NCBI GenBank assembly: GCA_047618295.1
Contig: JBLHKL010000061.1
Coordinates: forward strand, 1 to 12,365
DNA length: 12,365 nucleotides
Direction of reading: 5' to 3'
Source: UBA7359 sp047618295
GTDB lineage: Bacteria; Pseudomonadota; Gammaproteobacteria; Eutrophobiales; Eutrophobiaceae
Below, in pieces: positions 7,093-12,365 of this stretch. Position numbers and translations under genes: made by a program. The notes under the pieces are model-generated. The model was given only the letters and a program-made list of their open reading frames with translations. It made no database searches and was not told the DNA's origin. The stretch's first letter is position 1. Every line of letters begins with the position of its first letter.

Positions 7093-7743
7093 ATGAATAA
7101 TTTAAAAATTCTTTTCGTTGTTATTATTTGTATATTAAGTAGCGCGTTCGTTTCTGCTGCGGAACGAGTTGACCCGTTAAAAGTATTTCTTAAAGAATTT
7201 GAAACCTTGCAAGCTGACTTTACCCAAACATTATTAAGTGAGAATGGAGAACAACTTGAAAAAACGACAGGGACTTTGTATTTACAACAACCCGGAAAGT
7301 TTAATTGGCACTATAAAGAACCCTACGTTCAAAAGATAATAACCAATGGCGAAGTGTTGTGGATTTATGATGAAGATCTTGAGCAGCTTACCATTAGAAC
7401 ATTTGAAAGCGACATGATTGAAAGAACTCCTGCTGCGATAATTTTAGGTAATTCAAAATTAGAACAACATTTTATTCAGGTAGAGCTAGGTAATATAGAA
7501 GGGTTTAATTGGGTGGAACTGACGCCACGTGATTTGGATGCGCAATATAAAAATATACGTATTGGTTTTGATGTTAAGCGTTTAGGGATGATGATTATCG
7601 CGGATAATCTTGGTCAAACCACTCGTATTGATTTTAATGATGTCAGTAAAAATACAAAATTAGCTGCAGATCTATTTAATTTCGAAATTCCAGAAGATGT
7701 CGATGTGATAGATGAGAGACAATCTGTAATAACAACAGAATAA
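7093..7743 (+). CDS. lolA: Outer-membrane lipoprotein carrier protein LolA
   Basis: This periplasmic chaperone carries lipoproteins from the LolCDE complex in the inner membrane to LolB at the outer membrane. Its 216 residues are slightly longer than the E. coli protein (about 203). The signal peptide is residues 1-22 (hydrophobic 6-18, VSA before AERV). Family marks are ADFTQT (41-46), QPGKFNWHY (66-74), ITNGEVLWIYDEDLEQ (83-98), RTPAAIILGN (111-120) and FNFEIPEDVDVID (196-208). The position equivalent to E. coli mature Arg43, within KRP, is Gln66 here (LQQPGKF). As I recall, replacing Arg43 with Leu in E. coli LolA blocks transfer to LolB, so this difference is notable. No Shine-Dalgarno is visible, and the 9-bp distance from ftsK suggests coupling. 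The C-terminus carries a short acidic tail. Confidence 0.95.
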   Translation: MNNLKILFVVIICILSSAFVSAAERVDPLKVFLKEFETLQADFTQTLLSENGEQLEKTTGTLYLQQPGKFNWHYKEPYVQKIITNGEVLWIYDEDLEQLTIRTFESDMIERTPAAIILGNSKLEQHFIQVELGNIEGFNWVELTPRDLDAQYKNIRIGFDVKRLGMMIIADNLGQTTRIDFNDVSKNTKLAADLFNFEIPEDVDVIDERQSVITTE

Positions 7744-7771
7744 TAATCTATGTGAAGTAAGCCTTTTATGC

Positions 7772-7800
7772 TTGTAAGGATATGTAATATTTTAAATAAT
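7772..7800 (+). promoter_or_regulatory. Weak candidate promoter for the diguanylate cyclase gene
   Basis: TTGTAA (7772-7777) and AATAAT (7795-7800) are 17 bp apart and match the sigma-70 boxes at four and five of six positions. Transcription would then start around 7807, only about 10 nt before the ATG, giving an almost leaderless message. That would fit the missing Shine-Dalgarno. In such AT-rich sequence this could be chance. Read-through from ftsK-lolA is the alternative, as no terminator was seen between them. Confidence 0.28.
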
Positions 7801-7801
7801 C

Positions 7802-7815
7802 TACTATATATAGTA
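7802..7815. repeat. Perfect 14-bp palindrome abutting a start codon
   Basis: TACTATATATAGTA is a perfect palindrome without a spacer, ending one base before the ATG of the diguanylate cyclase gene, exactly where a ribosome binding site would be expected. It could be an operator for a dimeric regulator or a weak RNA hairpin hiding the start. It could also be chance in AT-rich DNA. The inner TATATATA is low complexity, so the informative part is the flanking TAC and GTA. Confidence 0.6.
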
Positions 7816-7816
7816 A

Positions 7817-9016
7817 ATGGAAAAATTAAACACAGAACATACTGACGAAATTAACGAGCAGGTATACGCTGAGCAAATTAGTATATTGTATACCAGTTCT
7901 GTTACACGTCCCGCGCTTCATTTTTTTTCTCTAGTCATTCTGTTGTCGGTAGTTCTTGACCATGTTAATCCTGTTTATGTTTATACCTGGGCAATGCTAT
8001 TGGTGATACTAAATATTTATCGCGTAATTGACATAAATAAAACGCAAAAAAACATAGCTGAAATAACAGATTTTAAGGAAGTACATAAACGGTTTGCTTG
8101 TTGTGCAGGGTTGTTAGGTGCAATTTATGGCGTTGGTGTCTTTTTGTTTTTCCCACACATACACGTTTTGGACCAGGTTTATCTGCTGTTATTGATCTCA
8201 GTTATGACGCCTGCTGGGCTCGTATCATTTGCTTCCGACAAACTGACATTCAACTTGTATTTTTTTTCTATGGTATTGCCGCCAATTGTGTGGTTTTTTT
8301 CACAGGGAGAATTTCAATATTTCAGTATTGGTTTCTATTCGATTATTTATGTATTTGTAGTAATGAAATTGTTTGAATGGAATCATAATTCCTTAACTAG
8401 TGTTATACGCTTAAAAATTGAAAATGCAGATCTGGCGAAATCACTCCTAGATGTAAACTCGAAACTAATGGAGTTATCCTCTATTGATGAACTAACGCAA
8501 ATATCAAATCGTAGAAGTCTGGATGATCTCACGGAAAAAGAATGGGCCCGAGCAAAACGATTTAAAACTCCGATAGCAATGATGATGATCGATATAGATT
8601 ATTTTAAAGAATTTAATGATAAGTTTGGTCATCTTAAAGGAGATGAATGCTTGGTTTCTATCGCTAAATACATGAAAGATAATCTAAACCGAGCAGGCGA
8701 CTATGTAGCTCGGTATGGTGGCGAAGAATTTTGTATTGTTATGCCCGAGACAAATCTAAGTGGTGCCATGAGTCTGGCTGAGAATATCCATTCTGGGGTT
8801 AGAGAATTAAAGATTCCAAACCCTGAATCCAAGGTAAGCAAATATGTTACTATTAGTATTGGTGTTACTTCAATCATTCCCGGCAGCGATGACTCACATA
8901 TGGATTTGATTCACACTATCGATAAGGCATTGTACAAAGCTAAAAATGATGGCAGGAATATTATTCGAACTGCCAAAACCATAGAGAAAAGACCAAAAGC
9001 CCAGCTCGTTATTTAA
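7817..9016 (+). CDS. Membrane diguanylate cyclase (six-helix sensor plus GGDEF domain)
   Basis: This is a predicted inner-membrane enzyme of 399 residues making cyclic di-GMP from two GTP. A short cytoplasmic N-terminus is followed by about six membrane helices (roughly 32-50, 52-70, 94-112, 118-137, 144-161, 166-184), then a helical signalling linker (about 190-222) and the GGDEF domain (about 223-388). The active-site loop is GGEEF (301-305), an accepted catalytic form. MIDIDYFKEFND (257-268) holds the metal- and guanine-binding residues. RAGD (292-295) lies five residues before GGEEF, the classical RxxD inhibitory site, so product feedback is likely. No EAL domain is present. I do not recognise the sensor half as a named domain, and its ligand is unknown. 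The start has no Shine-Dalgarno and is abutted by a palindrome. The gene interrupts the usual lolA-rarA adjacency and is rich in T runs in its membrane half, which fits hydrophobic codons and need not mean transfer. Confidence 0.93.
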   Translation: MEKLNTEHTDEINEQVYAEQISILYTSSVTRPALHFFSLVILLSVVLDHVNPVYVYTWAMLLVILNIYRVIDINKTQKNIAEITDFKEVHKRFACCAGLLGAIYGVGVFLFFPHIHVLDQVYLLLLISVMTPAGLVSFASDKLTFNLYFFSMVLPPIVWFFSQGEFQYFSIGFYSIIYVFVVMKLFEWNHNSLTSVIRLKIENADLAKSLLDVNSKLMELSSIDELTQISNRRSLDDLTEKEWARAKRFKTPIAMMMIDIDYFKEFNDKFGHLKGDECLVSIAKYMKDNLNRAGDYVARYGGEEFCIVMPETNLSGAMSLAENIHSGVRELKIPNPESKVSKYVTISIGVTSIIPGSDDSHMDLIHTIDKALYKAKNDGRNIIRTAKTIEKRPKAQLVI

Positions 9017-9025
9017 GTGTTATAC

Positions 9026-9054
9026 TTGAATTTTTAATTTCCCTAAATTATAAA
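9026..9054 (+). promoter_or_regulatory. Candidate sigma-70 promoter for rarA-crcB-DUF190-serS
   Basis: TTGAAT at 9026-9031 (four of six) and TATAAA at 9049-9054 (five of six) are separated by exactly 17 bp in the 71-bp gap after the diguanylate cyclase gene. Transcription would start near 9061 and give a leader of about 27 nt. No further promoter-sized gap occurs before serS, so this is the natural promoter for the four-gene run. Confidence 0.5.
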
Positions 9055-9087
9055 ACTAATCTCTGTTATCAAGATGTCTACTGGGTC

Positions 9088-10392
9088 ATGAAGAACGACA
9101 CTGATTATCGACCTCTTGCTGATCGTATGCGACCTGCAACGATCGACTCCTATATTGGCCAAGATCACATCTTAGGTAACAACAAGCCATTGCGATTAGC
9201 AATAGAACAAGGGCGCTTGCATTCCATGGTTTTCTGGGGGCCTCCGGGCACAGGTAAAACGACACTTGCCAGACTAATAACTAAATCTTGTGATGCTCAA
9301 TTCCTCTCTGTCTCTGCTGTCTTGAGTGGCGTAAAAGATATTCGTTCTGCGATAGAACAAGCGAAACAATATCGAGAGGTTTATGATAAGGAAACCGTAC
9401 TCTTTGTTGATGAAGTACATCGGTTTAATAAATCACAGCAAGATGCCTTTTTGCCGTATGTTGAAGACGGTACCGTTACCTTTATCGGTGCGACCACCGA
9501 GAACCCTTCGTTTGAATTAAATAACGCTTTGTTGTCTAGAGTCCGTGTCTATGTCTTAAAGTCACTGGCAACGGACAGTATCAAGCATATATTACAATTA
9601 GCACTCAAGAATGATGAGATAGGTTTAGGTCACTTAAACTTGTCTCTTGATGACGCAGCGGTAAGTAAACTGGCAGGCGTTGCCGATGGTGATGCCAGGC
9701 GCGCATTAAACCTTCTTGAAATAGCCTCTGATCTGGCAGAAGAGGGTGTTATTACCGAGAGTTTATTAAATGAAGTGTTGGTCGATGGATCTCTGCGTCG
9801 TTTTGATAAAGGCGGCGAGGCCTTTTATGATCAGATTTCTGCCTTACATAAATCTGTGCGTGGTTCTAATCCAGATGCTGCATTATATTGGTTTGTGAGA
9901 ATGATTGATGGCGGCTGCGATCCATTTTATGTTGCTCGACGTGTCGTTCGTATGGCCTCAGAAGATATTGGTAATGCTGATCCCAGAGGTTTACGACTTG
10001 CTTTAGATGCATGGGAAACACAAGAGAGACTTGGATCACCTGAAGGTGAATTGGCAATAGCCCAAGCGATTATTTATCTTGCCTGCGCAGCAAAGAGTAA
10101 TGCCGTTTATACCGCGTTTAATACCGCCATGCAGGATGCTAAACAATCTGGCTCAAAAGAGGTTCCGCTACATTTACGCAATGCACCAACCAAGTTAATG
10201 AAGTCACTTGATTATGGTAAAGACTATCGTTATGCGCATAATGAAACTGATGGCTATGCGGCAGGTGAACAATATTTTCCAGAGGATATGGAAGAAAAAA
10301 CGTATTATCATCCAGTAAATCGTGGATTAGAAATCAAGATTGCTGAAAAATTAGCGATGTTGAGAGAACAAGATAAGGCCGCAAGAAAATAA
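9088..10392 (+). CDS. rarA: Replication-associated recombination protein A (RarA/MgsA), AAA+ ATPase
   Basis: This cytoplasmic AAA+ ATPase is related to clamp loaders and to eukaryotic WRNIP1/Mgs1, and acts at stalled replication forks. Its length of 434 residues is close to the usual 440-450. The N-terminus has the family pattern PLADRMRPATIDSYIGQDHI (9-28). Walker A is GPPGTGKT (51-58), Walker B is VLFVDE (104-109) followed by the family marker VHRFNKSQQDAFLP, and sensor 1 is GATTENPSFE (134-143). A likely arginine finger is Arg151 in LLSRVRV, and sensor 2 lies in GDARRALN (201-208). The C-terminal tetramerisation domain follows (about 250-425), with the conserved SEDIGNADP (291-299) and PTKLMKSLDYGKDYRYAH. 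The ribosome binding site is weak (GGG, 4 nt before ATG), but the start fits the family. It is followed after 4 bp by crcB, so cotranscription is likely. Confidence 0.97.
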   Translation: MKNDTDYRPLADRMRPATIDSYIGQDHILGNNKPLRLAIEQGRLHSMVFWGPPGTGKTTLARLITKSCDAQFLSVSAVLSGVKDIRSAIEQAKQYREVYDKETVLFVDEVHRFNKSQQDAFLPYVEDGTVTFIGATTENPSFELNNALLSRVRVYVLKSLATDSIKHILQLALKNDEIGLGHLNLSLDDAAVSKLAGVADGDARRALNLLEIASDLAEEGVITESLLNEVLVDGSLRRFDKGGEAFYDQISALHKSVRGSNPDAALYWFVRMIDGGCDPFYVARRVVRMASEDIGNADPRGLRLALDAWETQERLGSPEGELAIAQAIIYLACAAKSNAVYTAFNTAMQDAKQSGSKEVPLHLRNAPTKLMKSLDYGKDYRYAHNETDGYAAGEQYFPEDMEEKTYYHPVNRGLEIKIAEKLAMLREQDKAARK

Positions 10393-10396
10393 AATA

Positions 10397-10771
10397 ATGA
10401 TGCAAATGATCTCAATAGCCATTGGCGGCGCTGTAGGCGCCTTATGTCGCTATGGTATGTCTACCGGCATTTATAGTTTACTCGGTCGCGGATTTCCCTA
10501 TGGTACGCTGGCGGTCAATATATTAGGTTCATTCATTATGGGGGCTGCCTACATCACCTTGATTGAACGCATGGATGTCAGCCCGGAATGGCGCGCAGGT
10601 ATCACTATCGGCTTGCTCGGCGGATTTACAACGTTCTCTACATTTTCGATTGAGACACTAAACTTGCTTGAGTCAGGCGACACGTTAAAAGCGGGGCTGA
10701 ATATTTTGATGAGTGTTTCACTCTGCATCACAGGCTGTTGGTTAGGCATGATCCTTGGGAGGCAATTATGA
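10397..10771 (+). CDS. crcB: Fluoride channel CrcB/Fluc
   Basis: This small inner-membrane protein forms a dual-topology dimeric channel that lets fluoride leave the cell. Its 124 residues and four membrane segments are standard. Family motifs are GGAVGALCRYG (10-20, Arg18), PYGTLAVNILGSF (34-46, pore Asn41) and GLLGGFTTFSTFSIE (72-86), which holds the pore phenylalanines Phe80 and Phe83 and the central sodium-site turn. All functional residues known from Fluc structures are present. It starts 4 bp after rarA, with several adjacent Met codons (residues 1, 2 and 4) so the exact start is uncertain by a few residues. Its stop overlaps the next gene as ATGA. No fluoride riboswitch was seen near it, either in the 4-bp gap or in the leader before rarA. 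As the only crcB visible, it may be a homodimer. Confidence 0.96.
   Translation: MMQMISIAIGGAVGALCRYGMSTGIYSLLGRGFPYGTLAVNILGSFIMGAAYITLIERMDVSPEWRAGITIGLLGGFTTFSTFSIETLNLLESGDTLKAGLNILMSVSLCITGCWLGMILGRQL
10757..10762 (+). promoter_or_regulatory. Strong Shine-Dalgarno deciding the DUF190 start
   Basis: GGGAGG lies inside the last codons of crcB, 5 nt before the ATG at 10768. It is the best ribosome binding site in the window. It favours this ATG over an upstream in-frame TTG at 10738 that would add ten residues unlike the family. Confidence 0.85.
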
Positions 10772-11073
10772 ATGAGACAGAGGTGTTGATTGTTCGCGTC
10801 TATTTACATGAAGCTAAGTCGCAAATGGAAGAGCTCTTAAAATATTTACATGATGAACAAAAAGTACGTGGCGTTACCGTATTTCGTGGAATAACCGGCT
10901 TTGGTACATCTGGAGAATATCATTCATCTAAATTGATAGACATGTCATTAGACTTGCCTATTGTGGTTGAATTTTTTGATGAAGAAGAAAAAGTAAAGAC
11001 AATCATTGAAGAATTAAATAAAAAAATAAAACCAGGTCATATCGTCTCTTGGCCTGCAAACATAAATATGTAA
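10768..11073 (+). CDS. DUF190 family protein (PII-like fold)
   Basis: This is a soluble cytoplasmic protein of 101 residues. The DUF190 hallmarks are LIVRVYLHE (7-15), the helix KSQMEELLKYLHDEQKVRG, then GVTVFRGITGFGTSGEYHSS (35-54) and DLPIVVEFFDEEEKV (62-76). A known DUF190 structure resembles the PII signalling fold, with a ferredoxin-like core, so a regulatory or ligand-sensing role is plausible but not shown for this protein. DUF190 genes are repeatedly found next to crcB, which suggests a role in fluoride export or its control. Here its ATG overlaps the crcB stop by 4 bp behind a strong Shine-Dalgarno, so synthesis is probably coupled and high relative to CrcB. The biochemical function is unknown. 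Confidence 0.9.
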   Translation: MNETEVLIVRVYLHEAKSQMEELLKYLHDEQKVRGVTVFRGITGFGTSGEYHSSKLIDMSLDLPIVVEFFDEEEKVKTIIEELNKKIKPGHIVSWPANINM

Positions 11074-11089
11074 CAGGAATAGATTAGAA

Positions 11090-12364
11090 ATGTTAGACCC
11101 ACAATTATTACGCAACGATTTAGAACATGTTGCTGCGGCTCTTAGTAAACGGAACATGAAACTAGATGTTGAAGCAATTCAACAACTGGAAGAAAAACGC
11201 AAAGCAATTCAGGTCAAGACCGAAGAGTTGCAAGCGTTACGTAATTCAAAATCAAAAGAGATCGGCAAATTAAAATCAAAAGGCGAAGATGCTCAATCTG
11301 TGATGGATGAGGTTGCCAACATTAAGCAACAACTCGATGAGAGTGCTGCAGAATTGGATGTGATTCAATCAAGTTTGAACGAAATCGTTTCAGGTATTCC
11401 TAATATTCCACATGAATCAGTGCCTAATGGTTCAACAGAAGATGACAATGAAGAAGTCAGACAGTGGGGCACACCAAAGACGTTTGATTTTGAACCCAAA
11501 GACCATGTTGATTTAGGTGAGGCATTAGGGTTAATTGATTTTGAAACAGCGACCAAGATCACCAGTTCTCGATTTGTTGTAATGCATCGCGGGGTTGCAA
11601 AACTACATCGTGCGATTATCCAACTGATGTTGGATACACATAGCGATGAACATGGTTATGATGAAGTCAACGTGCCCTATCTGGTCAATGCTGACAGTTG
11701 TCGAGGCACAGGACAATTACCCAAGTTTGAAGAAGACTTGTTTCATATTAAAGAGCATGGCTTATACCTCATCCCGACAGCAGAAGTTCCCGTAACAAAT
11801 ATTGCTCGCGATGAAATAATCAATAGCGATGAATTACCAAAGAAATATGTTTGTCATTCGCCTTGCTTTAGAAGCGAAGCGGGTTCTTATGGCAAAGATA
11901 CAAGAGGCATGATCCGCCAGCATCAGTTTGAAAAAGTAGAGATGGTGCAGATGGTGAAACCAGAAACTTCTTATGCCGTACTGGAAGAATTAACCGCTCA
12001 TGCAGAAAATATATTACAAAAATTAGATCTCCCGTATCGAGTCGTTACTCTATGTGGGGGTGACTTAGGCTTTTCTGCAGCAAAGACCTATGATATCGAT
12101 GTCTGGTTGCCTGGCCAAAATAAATATAGAGAGATCTCATCTTGCAGCAACTTCGAGGCCTTTCAGGCTCGGCGCATGAAAGCGCGCTGGCGTAATCCAG
12201 AAACAAATAAACCAGAACTACTACATACCTTAAATGGCTCTGGCTTGGCAGTAGGTCGAACCTTGATTGCAGTGATGGAAAATTATCAGGACAAAGATGG
12301 AAACATCACGATCCCGGAAGCGCTACGGCCTTATATGAATAATAATTCTATTATTTGCAAATAA
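11090..12364 (+). CDS. serS: Seryl-tRNA synthetase
   Basis: This class II aminoacyl-tRNA synthetase charges tRNA-Ser, and also tRNA-Sec where present, with serine in the cytoplasm. Its 424 residues are close to E. coli SerRS (430). The N-terminal antiparallel coiled-coil arm (about 28-100, rich in Lys, Glu and Gln) grips the long variable arm of tRNA-Ser. Motif 1 is around 163-197. The serine-binding loop is TAEVP (230-234). Motif 2 has CFRSEAGSYGKDTRG (259-273, Arg261). GGDLGFSAAKTYDIDVWLP (323-341) and the EISSCSNFEAFQARR block follow. Motif 3 is LNGSGLAVGRTLIAV (381-395, Arg390). The gene is complete, with its stop one base before the window end. An AGGA about 11 nt upstream may serve as ribosome binding site. 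It is 16 bp after the DUF190 gene and is probably the last known member of the rarA operon. Confidence 0.98.
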   Translation: MLDPQLLRNDLEHVAAALSKRNMKLDVEAIQQLEEKRKAIQVKTEELQALRNSKSKEIGKLKSKGEDAQSVMDEVANIKQQLDESAAELDVIQSSLNEIVSGIPNIPHESVPNGSTEDDNEEVRQWGTPKTFDFEPKDHVDLGEALGLIDFETATKITSSRFVVMHRGVAKLHRAIIQLMLDTHSDEHGYDEVNVPYLVNADSCRGTGQLPKFEEDLFHIKEHGLYLIPTAEVPVTNIARDEIINSDELPKKYVCHSPCFRSEAGSYGKDTRGMIRQHQFEKVEMVQMVKPETSYAVLEELTAHAENILQKLDLPYRVVTLCGGDLGFSAAKTYDIDVWLPGQNKYREISSCSNFEAFQARRMKARWRNPETNKPELLHTLNGSGLAVGRTLIAVMENYQDKDGNITIPEALRPYMNNNSIICK

Positions 12365-12365
12365 A

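Noticed and set aside
8098..8376. Open frame of 92 codons within the diguanylate cyclase gene
   Set aside because: It is out of frame with a clear membrane-GGDEF protein that spans it without interruption. It has no ribosome binding site or recognisable content.
9017..9087. Fluoride riboswitch in the leader before rarA-crcB
   Set aside because: I could not find the conserved GGNGATGG-type 5' block or the distal CTGATGA-type block. The region is plain AT-rich DNA with a promoter candidate.
10738..10767. In-frame TTG start that would extend the DUF190 protein by ten residues into crcB
   Set aside because: The ATG at 10768 has GGGAGG 5 nt upstream and fits the family N-terminus. The extension (VRHDPWEAI) is crcB sequence read in another frame.

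Overview
The window is an AT-rich stretch of chromosome, most likely from a gammaproteobacterium. It carries a Gram-negative envelope gene (lolA) and keeps the order trxB / ftsK-lolA-rarA-serS, which is typical of this class (known, for example, from Escherichia and Pseudomonas). Ten protein genes are clear and intact, plus one further clear gene, for an AbgT transporter, giving eleven in all. I cannot name the genus from sequence alone. I see no tRNA, rRNA, CRISPR array, insertion sequence or phage gene.

Left part (1-3550). The first 177 bases hold no confident gene. They contain a perfect 18-bp tandem duplication inside a weak, edge-truncated open frame. Four minus-strand genes follow, read right to left: a secreted TPR protein, a membrane-anchored alpha/beta hydrolase, an AbgT-family transporter that overlaps the hydrolase by 4 bp, and a small conserved protein of the DUF1820 type with a possible promoter of its own.

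Middle (3591-7743). trxB is on the minus strand and ends in a strong perfect hairpin that insulates it from the TPR gene. It diverges from ftsK across a 186-bp AT-rich spacer with a plausible sigma-70 promoter for ftsK. Three 10-bp repeats lie immediately upstream of that promoter. ftsK (GTG start) and lolA are separated by only 9 bp and probably share a transcript.

Right part (7817-12364). A six-helix membrane diguanylate cyclase gene sits between lolA and rarA. It has an intact GGEEF active site and RxxD inhibitory site but no ribosome binding site, and a 14-bp palindrome abuts its start codon. A good promoter candidate precedes rarA, which is followed with almost no spacing by crcB (fluoride channel), a DUF190 gene coupled to crcB by an ATGA overlap behind a strong Shine-Dalgarno, and serS. 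These four look like one operon combining replication-fork maintenance, fluoride export and seryl-tRNA charging.

Most of the window is conserved housekeeping sequence. I found no convincing unknown multi-gene system. The best leads are the crcB-DUF190 pair, the hydrolase-transporter pair, the diguanylate cyclase insertion with its odd start region, a LolA with glutamine at a normally basic key position, and the phased repeats before ftsK.
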